A stretch of 41,666 nucleotides of DNA from Acidobacteriota bacterium (GTDB taxonomy: Bacteria > Acidobacteriota > UBA6911). The stretch lies in the NCBI GenBank assembly GCA_003225335.1, contig QHZE01000219.1:1-41666 (forward strand), in the 5' to 3' direction. Shown here in pieces: positions 18,292 through 27,030 of this stretch. The position numbers and the translations under genes were made by a program. Positions within the stretch are counted from its first letter, which is position 1, and the number at the start of each line of letters is the position of its first letter. The notes beneath the pieces are model-generated. The model saw only the letters and a list, made by a program, of their open reading frames with translations. It had not been told where the DNA came from and searched no databases.

Positions 18292-20460
18292 ATGATGGAA
18301 GTGGAGCCACTTACTGCCGAAAAGGCCGAGCGGGTTTGGCCCGGTCGGAGCGAGCCCCTGGGGGCCACATGGACGGGAAATGGGGTCAATTTCGCGCTTT
18401 TCTCGGAGCATGCCGAGAAAGTGGAACTCTGTCTTTTTGCCGCCCCGCGGGACGCGCAGCCCGTCAGGACCATTGTTCTAGGCCAGAAGACGCGCCACGT
18501 GTGGCATGGCTTCCTCCCGGGCTGCCGCCCTGGCCAGCTTTATGGATATCGCGTCTACGGTCCTTATAACCCGCCGCGCGGAAAGCGTTTCAACCCGGCC
18601 AAGCTGCTGCTGGACCCCTACGCTCGCGCAATTACGGGCAAAGTGGACTGGTCGCGCGGGTCTGCGTTCGCTTACGATGCACGCTCGCCTTCGGGCGACT
18701 CCGCGCGGGATGATTCTGATAACGCCGCCGCCATGCCCAAGTGCGTTGTCATCAATCCGGTTTTCGACTGGGCCGGTGACACGCGACTTGACATTCCGTT
18801 GCACCGCTCGATCATTTATGAACTGCATGTCAAGGGCTTCACCTGGAATTTCCCCGGGATCGATCCCAAGCTGCGCGGAACCTACGCGGCTCTGAGCTCG
18901 CCGGAGGTTCTGAAGTATCTGACGGAACTCGGCGTCACCGCGGTGGAGTTGCTTCCCATTCACGAATGCCAGCCGGAGAAGTTTCTGAGCGACCGGGGCC
19001 TCACGAATTACTGGGGTTACAACACAATAGGCTTTTTCGCGCCGGACAGCCGTTTCAGCTCTTCCGGGACTCTCGGCGGCCAGGTCACCGAATTCAAACA
19101 CATGGTGAAGCAAATGCACCGCGCGGGGCTCGAGGTGATCCTCGATGTAGTCTATAACCACACCGCTGAAGGGGATCACCGAGGGCCTACTCTGTGCTGG
19201 CGCGGCATCGACAACGAATCCTACTACTGGCTGGTCTCGGTCAATCCTTACTACTACATGGACTTTACCGGCTGCGGCAACAGCCCGCGCATGACCCATC
19301 CCGATGTGTTAAAAATTGTTATGGACAGTCTTCGCTACTGGACGAGCGAAATGCATGTGGACGGATTCCGCTTCGACCTTGCCTCCACGCTGGCGCGAGA
19401 AGAGAACGGCGTGGATCGACTCTCTTCCTTCTTTGACATCCTGCACCAGGACCCCGTTTTGACCGGCGTGAAACTGATCGCCGAGCCGTGGGACGTGGGC
19501 TCGGAAGGCTATCAGGTCGGTAACTTCCCGGTCGACTGGTGCGAATGGAACGGGCGCTATCGCGACAGTGTGCGGCGTTTCTGGCGCGGGGAACCCGGGC
19601 AGGTGGCCGAGATCGCTTATCGCATCACCGGCAGCAGCGACCTGTACGCCGATGATGGCCGCAGCCCGGGCGCCAGCATCAATTTCGTCACCTGTCACGA
19701 CGGCTTTACGCTTGCCGATCTGGTCAGCTACAACGCGAAGCACAACGAAGCCAACCGGGAAAATAACCGGGACGGCACGGATGACAACCTCAGCTGGAAC
19801 TGCGGCGTCGAAGGGGAAACCGGCGACCCGCGAGTGCTGGAAGTGCGCCGCCGCCAGATGCGGAATTTGCTTGTCACGCTGCTCCTCTCGCAGGGGACGC
19901 CGATGATCTGCGCGGGCGATGAGCTGGGGCGGAGCCAGCGCGGAAACAACAATGCGTACTCCCAGGACAACGAAATCAATTGGCTGGACTGGAGCTTGAA
20001 AGAAAAAAATGCGGATCTGCTGGAGTTCGTGCGGCGGCTGCTCGCCTTTCGCAAGGAGCACCCCGCCTTTCTCCGCCGCCGTTTTTTCGAGGGACGGTCC
20101 CTCGGACTCGACGAGCTCAAGGACATTACCTGGCTCCGCCCGGACGGATCTGAGATGACTCTGGAAAACTGGCGCCAGGACTTTGTCCGTTGCATCGGCT
20201 TTATCATTGACGGGCGGGACATAAATGACGTGGATGAGCACGGTCACCAGCTGACCGACTCTGTGTTCTTGGTCCTCATGAATGCCCATTCTGAGCCGAT
20301 ACCGTTCCGCGCGCCAGACCTTGAAGGCGGAACCTGGAAGTGCCTTCTGGATACGACCCGTGGCTGGCTTCCGGAGAGTGCATCCCGGGACTGCATCCCC
20401 GGTGCCGCTTATGCATTGGGCGCACGCTCCCTGGCCCTCTTCCAGCGACTTCCACACTGA
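18292..20460 (+). CDS. glgX: Glycogen debranching enzyme (GH13 isoamylase type)
   Basis: CBM48 region RSEPLGATWTGNGVNFALFSEHAEKVELCLF; DVVYNHTAEGDHRGPTLCWRGIDN, VDGFRFDLASTLARE, LIAEPWDVG, FVTCHDGFTLADLVSYN, MICAGDELGRSQRGNNNAYSQDNEINWLDW. Confidence 0.95.
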   Translation: MMEVEPLTAEKAERVWPGRSEPLGATWTGNGVNFALFSEHAEKVELCLFAAPRDAQPVRTIVLGQKTRHVWHGFLPGCRPGQLYGYRVYGPYNPPRGKRFNPAKLLLDPYARAITGKVDWSRGSAFAYDARSPSGDSARDDSDNAAAMPKCVVINPVFDWAGDTRLDIPLHRSIIYELHVKGFTWNFPGIDPKLRGTYAALSSPEVLKYLTELGVTAVELLPIHECQPEKFLSDRGLTNYWGYNTIGFFAPDSRFSSSGTLGGQVTEFKHMVKQMHRAGLEVILDVVYNHTAEGDHRGPTLCWRGIDNESYYWLVSVNPYYYMDFTGCGNSPRMTHPDVLKIVMDSLRYWTSEMHVDGFRFDLASTLAREENGVDRLSSFFDILHQDPVLTGVKLIAEPWDVGSEGYQVGNFPVDWCEWNGRYRDSVRRFWRGEPGQVAEIAYRITGSSDLYADDGRSPGASINFVTCHDGFTLADLVSYNAKHNEANRENNRDGTDDNLSWNCGVEGETGDPRVLEVRRRQMRNLLVTLLLSQGTPMICAGDELGRSQRGNNNAYSQDNEINWLDWSLKEKNADLLEFVRRLLAFRKEHPAFLRRRFFEGRSLGLDELKDITWLRPDGSEMTLENWRQDFVRCIGFIIDGRDINDVDEHGHQLTDSVFLVLMNAHSEPIPFRAPDLEGGTWKCLLDTTRGWLPESASRDCIPGAAYALGARSLALFQRLPH

Positions 20461-20478
20461 TTGCATGGGCTGTTGTTC

Positions 20479-20621
20479 GGAGTTCAGTCTTTAGCCTAAC
20501 CGGGGTCAGTGCAGCCTGAAGGCTGAACTCCAAACCTGAACTCTGGGTTGACCTCCGAAGCAGGCATGGAGTTCAGGCTTTAGCCTGCTTCAGAGTCAGT
20601 GCAGCCTGAAGGCTGAACTCC
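20479..20621. repeat. Two palindromic units of the GGAGTTCAG...CTGAACTCC family
   Basis: 20479..20531 and 20568..20621: ggagttcag(g/t)ctttagcct...gcagcctgaaggctgaactcc; extra partial copy at 20657. Confidence 0.85.
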
Positions 20622-20677
20622 ATGCCTGCGCAGATGAACCCACGGGCTTGTTGTCCGGAGTTCAGACCGGAGGAACC

Positions 20678-23647
20678 ATGCGACCTTTGCGCTACGGCAG
20701 GAATGTTGTGCTTTCCCTGTTGTTGATGGTGCCCGCCATGCTTGTAGCCCAGTCCCAGGCGACGACAGGGACGATCGAGGGGAACACCTTCGACCAGACG
20801 GGGGCCGTGCTGCCCGGCGCGACGGTGACCATTCGAAACCCGGCGACGGGCGTGGTGCGCACGGTCGCGAGCGACGAGAAGGGCTACTTCCGCGCGCCGC
20901 TCCTGCCCCCGGGTTCTTACCAGGTCACCGCGGAGCTGAGCGGGTTTGCCAGGCTGCAACGGACCGGCTTGACCTTGAGCATCGGCCAGGCCGTGAACAT
21001 CTCTTTGAAGCTCCAAGTCGCCGGCGGATCCGAGACAGTGACGGTCAGCGGGGAAGGGCCGGTCGTGGAAACCACGCGGACCCAGATCAGCTCGACCGTG
21101 AATGAGCGGGCGATCGCCGGGCTCCCGGTGAACGGACGGAACTTCATCGACTTCGTTCTTCTCACACCGGGAGTGACACGAGACGTGCGCACCGGCGACA
21201 TCAGCTTCGCCGGTCAGCGCGGGACATTGAACAGTCTGGTCATTGACGGCGCGGACAACAACAATACGTTCTTCGGACAGACGCTCGGGAGGACCGGGTC
21301 CGGCCGCGCGCCCTATCAGTTCAGCCAGGATGCTGTGAAAGAATTCCAGGTCAACTCCAACGGCTATTCCGCGGAGTTCGGCCGGGCGGGTGGGGCCGTC
21401 ATCAATGTCGTCACCAAGTCGGGCGAGAATGCCTTTCATGGATCGGGATTCTGGTACTACCGGGACCGCTCGCTGAACGCTAACGACCTGATCAACAAGA
21501 TCAACGCGCGGGAGAAGTCTCCGTACCACTTCAACCAATTCGGCGGCGACGTCAGCGGGCCCATCAAGAGAGACAGGGCCTTCTTCTTCTTCGATTACGA
21601 CGGCCAGCGCAACACTCAGCCCAACCTGGTGTTCCTGAACCTGCCCGCGTCGATCCCTTCGGATGCCGACACCCAGACAGGGTTACAGATCCTCCAGGGA
21701 AAGTCCCAGAGCTGGAACCGAACCCAGGATCAGGATGTGTATCTCGTCAAGACCGATTTCCAGCTCAACACCAACAATCGCCTTTCCGTGCGGTACAACC
21801 ATCAGAACTTCACCGGCGAGGGTTTCGAAAACGGCGGCCCCCAAAATTCCCTCGAGCATACGGGGGCATCTCTGGTGAAGACGGACACCCTCAACGTTGC
21901 CTGGCACTCCATCCTGTCGCCGACGTTCCTGAACGAGTTTCGTTTCCAGTACGCGCGCGACAAGGAACCCGGGTTGGCCAACAGCTCCGACCCCGAGGTG
22001 ACCGTCCTTCAGGGAGGACAAACCGTGCTGGTGATCGGCCGGAATTTCTTCAGTCCGCGGGACACGACCATCCAGCGCGGCCAGTTCGCCGACAACATCT
22101 CACATCTGCGTGGAAACCATAATTTGAAGATCGGGGTCGATCTCAACATCGACCGCATCCTGAACTTTTTCCCGGGCAACTTCTCGGGGGCGTACCGCTT
22201 CACGTCGCTGGCCGGCTTCTCCAGGGGACGACCCACGGGCCCGGGCGAACGCTACGTCCAGGCTTTTCCCGGTGGAGGAACCACGGGAGCTACGACACGC
22301 CCGAACATCCTGGAGTTCGCGGTCTTCTTCCAGGATGACTGGCGCGTGAGCCGGAGTTTGACCCTGAATTTCGGCGCGCGGTTCGACCTTCAGTCCTTCG
22401 AGCAGCCCTCGACAAAGAATCCGGACCCGCAGCTTGCCAGCAACGGGATCGACACGAGCGTTCTCAATACCGACGGAAACAACGTGGCTCCCCGTGTCGG
22501 GTTTGCCTGGAAGCCCATGCCCGCCGGGAATCGTCTGGTGTTTCGCGGCGGCTATGGGATCTTCTACGGACGCACTCCGTCGATCATGGTCGGGACCGCC
22601 CACTCCAACAACGGCCTCAGTGTGCAGACTATCACCTTCACCGGCGGCATCGCGCCTACCTGGCCGAACCGGTTGACGTCCATCCCGAGCGGCGTGGCAT
22701 TGCCCAAGCCGACCATCTTCGTTTTCTCGCCAGACTACGTGAATCCGTACGTGCAGCAGGGGAGCTTTGCGGCGGAGTTGGGTCTGACGCCGGAGACCTC
22801 CTTCAGCGCAACCTACCTCTTCGTCAAGGGGACGCATCTGCAGAGGTCCCGCGACATAAACGTGGGGGTTCCTGCGGCAACTGCGATCCCGGTGGCGAAC
22901 GAAGGCACGATGTTTACCTATCCCCGCTTCCCGAGCGCGAGACCGTACCTGAATTTCGACCGTATCATTTCGTTTGAGAGCACCGCCAACTCCGTGTATC
23001 ACGGCATGACGCTCGAGCTCCGCCGTCGCTTCGCCCGGCACGTCCAGGGTCAGCTCTCTTACACACTCGGCAAGGTAATCGACGACGTTCCGGATGCCAC
23101 GGCCGTGGTCCCGCAGTCGAGTGACGACGCCAAGTTTGCGCAGAACCCGGCCAATCTGCGCGACGATCGGTCGGTCGGGGGCAACGATCAGCGGCACCGC
23201 CTGGTGGCAAGCGGGCTTTGGGACCTGGCCTATGCGGAGAAGATCGGAAATCCCGCGCTGAAGGGAATCCTGCAGGGATGGTCTCTTTCGCTGATCTGGA
23301 CGGCGCAGAGCGGACAGCCATACTCCGGACTGATTAACACAGATCTCAACAACGACGGCAACAACCGAAACGATCGCGCGCCCAATCTCGGACGCAACAC
23401 CTTCGTGCTGCCGCGCACCGTCACAGCAGACCTCCGTATCTCCCGTCAGATCGAAGTTCGCGAGACGATGCGGCTCCAGCTTATCTTTGAGTCCTTCAAT
23501 CTATTTAACCGCGCGAACGTCACGAGCGTGCGAAACACGCTCTACAGCGTTTCCGGAGGACAGCTCGTGCGCCAGACGAACTTTGGATCAGCACTTGGGA
23601 CTTCCGGGCCGCGCATCCTCCAGTTCGCTGCCAAACTCCTCTTTTAG
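20678..23647 (+). CDS. TonB-dependent receptor, Oar-like (TBDR-4), apparently intact
   Basis: Signal peptide; TGTIEGNTFDQTGAVLPGATVTIRNPATG; plug GLPVNGRNFIDFVLLTPGV; ends RILQFAAKLLF with a terminal aromatic residue. Confidence 0.93.
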   Translation: MRPLRYGRNVVLSLLLMVPAMLVAQSQATTGTIEGNTFDQTGAVLPGATVTIRNPATGVVRTVASDEKGYFRAPLLPPGSYQVTAELSGFARLQRTGLTLSIGQAVNISLKLQVAGGSETVTVSGEGPVVETTRTQISSTVNERAIAGLPVNGRNFIDFVLLTPGVTRDVRTGDISFAGQRGTLNSLVIDGADNNNTFFGQTLGRTGSGRAPYQFSQDAVKEFQVNSNGYSAEFGRAGGAVINVVTKSGENAFHGSGFWYYRDRSLNANDLINKINAREKSPYHFNQFGGDVSGPIKRDRAFFFFDYDGQRNTQPNLVFLNLPASIPSDADTQTGLQILQGKSQSWNRTQDQDVYLVKTDFQLNTNNRLSVRYNHQNFTGEGFENGGPQNSLEHTGASLVKTDTLNVAWHSILSPTFLNEFRFQYARDKEPGLANSSDPEVTVLQGGQTVLVIGRNFFSPRDTTIQRGQFADNISHLRGNHNLKIGVDLNIDRILNFFPGNFSGAYRFTSLAGFSRGRPTGPGERYVQAFPGGGTTGATTRPNILEFAVFFQDDWRVSRSLTLNFGARFDLQSFEQPSTKNPDPQLASNGIDTSVLNTDGNNVAPRVGFAWKPMPAGNRLVFRGGYGIFYGRTPSIMVGTAHSNNGLSVQTITFTGGIAPTWPNRLTSIPSGVALPKPTIFVFSPDYVNPYVQQGSFAAELGLTPETSFSATYLFVKGTHLQRSRDINVGVPAATAIPVANEGTMFTYPRFPSARPYLNFDRIISFESTANSVYHGMTLELRRRFARHVQGQLSYTLGKVIDDVPDATAVVPQSSDDAKFAQNPANLRDDRSVGGNDQRHRLVASGLWDLAYAEKIGNPALKGILQGWSLSLIWTAQSGQPYSGLINTDLNNDGNNRNDRAPNLGRNTFVLPRTVTADLRISRQIEVRETMRLQLIFESFNLFNRANVTSVRNTLYSVSGGQLVRQTNFGSALGTSGPRILQFAAKLLF

Positions 23648-23677
23648 AATTGTTTCTTTTTCGCGCAACTCAGGTTC

Positions 23678-23877
23678 GGAGTTCAGCCTTTAGGCTGCCC
23701 GCAGAGTCGGATCCCCTTCAAGGTCCGTTGTGCAGGCTAAAGCCTGAACTCCATGCGACATTCGGAGTTCGGCCTTTAGGTTGCCCGCCAGAGTTGGAAC
23801 GCTTCAAAATCGGTTCGGAGTTCAGCCTGCCAGAGTGGCACCTTCAAACTCCCTTGCAGGCTAAAGCCTGAACTCCA
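23678..23877. repeat. GGAGTTCAG-family repeats, at least two units downstream of TBDR-4
   Basis: 23678..23752 ggagttcagcctttaggctgcc...gcaggctaaagcctgaactcc; composite unit 23764..23877. Confidence 0.8.
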
Positions 23878-23948
23878 TGCCTTTTGAACATTGACTTGGG
23901 GGCTTAGCGTCGCTTAAGCTGCTAAAAAATAAATACATCTTAGAACCT

Positions 23949-25556
23949 ATGATCGACGGATGGAGAAAGTTGAAGCTATTCCGTTGGGTTGCAAGCCCTG
24001 GCATAAAAGCTATGGGCATCTTGCTTGCAGCTCTTTTGGTCATCAATGCTTTAGCCATCTGGGGGATTCTCTCCTCCCGAAGTAATGCTGAGAGTATAGC
24101 GGTTCGGGATCTGCGCCTCCAAACGGAAGCACATGCACGTTCTCTCGAAGCCGTGTTGTCATCGCGGCGCGGGGATTTCATTTTTCTTTCCCAGACACCG
24201 CCGCTGGCGAACGCTGCGGCATCGCTGAAGAGTCAGGATCCTATCCCACAAAGGTGGATGCGCCTGGATATTGAAGGCAGTCTCTTGCTCTTTATGGCGG
24301 CACATCCTGAAGTGGAGCGTCTCGTGATCCGGGATGAAGGAATGCGGCCTCTTGTAGCGGCCGGCCGCCGCGAGGGAGCCCCCGTCCTTTATCCGTCCCG
24401 TGATTTTCAGAGACCCGCGCTCCCTGGAGAAGGTTACCTGCTGGGGTCGTGGCCGCTTAGAGGGACCGGTAAAGAAAGTGGGATTCTGGAGACCGCACTG
24501 CATATTCCGACTCTCGTCCGGATTGCGGCGCCCGGTATGGGACCGAGATTCTCTTTGCATGAGCAGGACATCTCCGGCCCCCTCCCCGTGGGAGAGGATT
24601 CCTTTGTAGTTTCGTCGGCGGTCACCGGTGAGGGCTGGCCCAACCCTGTTCAGTGGACCCTCGTGTGCCGGGAAAGGAAGGGGCGTCTCCTCGAATCCGT
24701 GACCGCGCTTGCGGGACGGTACCGGACTACCGTGATCCTGAACCTTACAGTAATGAGCCTGGCTCTGGTTCTCGGTTTTGTTGGCTTTCAACAGGTCAGA
24801 CGTTCCATGGTTCTCGAAGCTGAAAACCGGCAGCAGGCCAAGCTGCGTGAGTTGGAGCGCCAATTAATGCATAACGAAAGGCTGGCGAGCGTAGGGCGGC
24901 TTGCGGCGGGTATGGCCCATGAGATAAACAACCCCTTGGAAGGGATGTCCAATTATCTCGCGTTGTTGGAGGACGATGTCCGATCCGGAAGGACAGAAGA
25001 CGCTTTGGATCTGGTGGGACGCGTGCGGGAAGGCCTGGACCGGGCCTCAGGGATAACTCGGCAGGTCCTGGGCTTTTCCGACGCGGGAAGCGTTTCTTTC
25101 TCTCCGGTTGACCTGAACGAGGTTCTGCGCGAGACCGTCAGGTTCATTCGTTCCAGACCGGCGTTCCGCCGCGCCGAGGTGGTGCTGCGAACCGCAGACG
25201 TAGAGGTTGGCGTCCTCGGCAACCGTGTGACCTTGGGCCAGTTGTTCCTGAACCTCCTCATGAATGCTTGCGAGGTCCAACCCGGGGGTGGGCGGGTAGA
25301 GGTGACGTCGGACAATGAGGCAGAGAGGGCGGTCGTTGTCGTCGCTGATTCCGGACCGGGTATTTCCCCGGATGTGCTTTCCCGCATTTTTGAGCCGTTT
25401 TTCTCAACGCGCGGCTCCGCGGGCCTCGGTCTCTATATCTGCCACACTATTGTCTCGGAGCACGGCGGAACGATACATGCCAGGAACCGGCCGGAAGGCG
25501 GCGCAGTCTTTCGCGTAGAGTTGCCCCTCGGATCCACGGCCCTTCGCGAGATCTAA
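23949..25556 (+). CDS. Membrane sensor histidine kinase
   Basis: Two TM segments around an extracytoplasmic region; HisKA VGRLAAGMAHEINNPLEGMSNYL; N box LFLNLLMNACEVQPGGG; G boxes DSGPGIS and GSAGLGLYICHTIVSEHGG. Confidence 0.93.
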   Translation: MIDGWRKLKLFRWVASPGIKAMGILLAALLVINALAIWGILSSRSNAESIAVRDLRLQTEAHARSLEAVLSSRRGDFIFLSQTPPLANAAASLKSQDPIPQRWMRLDIEGSLLLFMAAHPEVERLVIRDEGMRPLVAAGRREGAPVLYPSRDFQRPALPGEGYLLGSWPLRGTGKESGILETALHIPTLVRIAAPGMGPRFSLHEQDISGPLPVGEDSFVVSSAVTGEGWPNPVQWTLVCRERKGRLLESVTALAGRYRTTVILNLTVMSLALVLGFVGFQQVRRSMVLEAENRQQAKLRELERQLMHNERLASVGRLAAGMAHEINNPLEGMSNYLALLEDDVRSGRTEDALDLVGRVREGLDRASGITRQVLGFSDAGSVSFSPVDLNEVLRETVRFIRSRPAFRRAEVVLRTADVEVGVLGNRVTLGQLFLNLLMNACEVQPGGGRVEVTSDNEAERAVVVVADSGPGISPDVLSRIFEPFFSTRGSAGLGLYICHTIVSEHGGTIHARNRPEGGAVFRVELPLGSTALREI

Positions 25557-25572
25557 GGGGTCAAGGGGCAAA

Positions 25573-25628
25573 GGGGCCGAGGGGCAAAGGGAAGGGCTTA
25601 GCCCTTTGGCCCTTTGTCCCTTGGCCCC
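25573..25628. repeat. Long imperfect hairpin between kinase and regulator (GGGGC/AAGGG family)
   Basis: ggggccgaggggcaaagggaagggct-ta-gccctttggccctttgtcccttggcccc. Confidence 0.65.
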
Positions 25629-25659
25629 GTTGTGGTGAGCTCGTTCAGGTGGTATTGAG

Positions 25660-27030
25660 ATGAAGATCCAAGCCACAGTGCTGATTGTGGATGACGAAGC
25701 CTATGTGAGGGAATCTCTGGCTACCGTTCTGCGAAGAGCCGGCTACAAGATCCGGACTGCAGACGGATCTCAGGCAGCCCTGCAACCAGGGATTCTGGAG
25801 GGACTTGACGCTGTGATCACCGACCTGCGCATGCCGGGTGAAGATGGGCTCGGCCTGCTCCGCACGTTGGTTGAAAAGGAGCCGGGTCTTCCGGTCATTC
25901 TCCTCACGGGTCATGGATCCGTTCCCTCCGCCGTGGAGTGCATGAGGGCCGGCGCCTACGACTATTTGATGAAGCCGGTTCGACCGGAGGTGGTGGCCCT
26001 GCTCCTGGAGCGCGCGTTGAGTCAGAGTACGATGCGGCGCGAGCTGGACTATCTGCGCTCACGCGGCGGGCGTGGGTCGGAAGCACGCGGGCCGATAGGC
26101 GTGAGCCGCGGTTGGCGCCAGGTTGTGGAGATGGTCGAGCTCGCCGCGCCCGCGGATACTACGGTTCTTCTGCTGGGTGAAAGCGGCACGGGAAAAGAAG
26201 AGGCGGCGCAGTTGCTCCACGGCAGGAGTGCGCGGGCCGGCGGAGCCTTTGTTCGAGTGAACTGCGCCGCCATTCCCCTGGAGCTCTTCGAGAGCGAATT
26301 TTTCGGCCATCGTCGAGGCGCGTTTTCCGGCGCCGGTTCCGACAGGGAGGGGCGCTTTCGCGTGGCCCACGGCGGCACTCTTTTTATGGATGAGATCGGC
26401 GCGATGCCGGAGGCGGCTCAGGCCAAGGTGTTGCGCGTTCTCCAGGACGGCGTGTTCGAGCGCGTGGGCGAGAGTCACCCCACTTCTGTGGATGTGCGCC
26501 TCGTCGTGGCCAGCAATGTCGATCTCGAGGCGGAGGTCGAGGCAGGCAGGTTTCGCCGGGATCTGTTCTATCGTATCAACGTAATGACCATCCGGATCCC
26601 GCCCTTGCGCGAGCGGCGCGACGACATACCTCTTCTGGCCGGAGCATTTCTTGAAGAGTTTGCGGCGCGCTTCGGCAAACCGGTCCGCGCCATCCACCCT
26701 GACACGATGGCCTGTCTCGAAGCGTATCACTGGCCCGGGAACGTGCGCGAATTGCGCAACGTCATCGAGCGGGCCGTGCTGCTGGAGAAGACCGCGCGAA
26801 TGCTCCCTTCGAGCCTTCCGTTCGAGCCGCCTCGGAGCGGAGCCGGACCCCCGATCAAGGATCTGAATCTTCGGGGGGTCCTCGCAGAAGCGGAACGCCG
26901 CACGCTTCTTGAAGCCCTCGATCGCGCCAGAGGAGTGCGGCGGGAGGCCGCGCGGCTTCTTGGCATCGATGCCCGGAACCTCGGCTACTTCCTTCGAAAG
27001 CACGGTCTCGAGAAAAGGGGAGAGGGATGA
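25660..27030 (+). CDS. NtrC-family sigma-54-dependent response regulator
   Basis: Receiver LIVDDEAYVRESLATVLRRAGY...DAVITDLRMPGEDG...ILLTGHG; AAA+ GESGTGKE, ESEFFGHRRGAFSGA (GAFTGA variant), GTLFMDEIG; C-terminal Fis-type HTH. Confidence 0.95.
   Translation: MKIQATVLIVDDEAYVRESLATVLRRAGYKIRTADGSQAALQPGILEGLDAVITDLRMPGEDGLGLLRTLVEKEPGLPVILLTGHGSVPSAVECMRAGAYDYLMKPVRPEVVALLLERALSQSTMRRELDYLRSRGGRGSEARGPIGVSRGWRQVVEMVELAAPADTTVLLLGESGTGKEEAAQLLHGRSARAGGAFVRVNCAAIPLELFESEFFGHRRGAFSGAGSDREGRFRVAHGGTLFMDEIGAMPEAAQAKVLRVLQDGVFERVGESHPTSVDVRLVVASNVDLEAEVEAGRFRRDLFYRINVMTIRIPPLRERRDDIPLLAGAFLEEFAARFGKPVRAIHPDTMACLEAYHWPGNVRELRNVIERAVLLEKTARMLPSSLPFEPPRSGAGPPIKDLNLRGVLAEAERRTLLEALDRARGVRREAARLLGIDARNLGYFLRKHGLEKRGEG

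Noticed and set aside
19309-20466. 385-aa minus-strand ORF
   Set aside because: Antisense to glgX.
20479-20660. Possible CRISPR array (repeated GGAGTTCAG units)
   Set aside because: Units are palindromic, irregularly spaced and dispersed over 14 kb; no constant repeat-spacer pattern and no cas genes.
22100-23197. 365-aa minus-strand ORF
   Set aside because: Antisense to TBDR-4.
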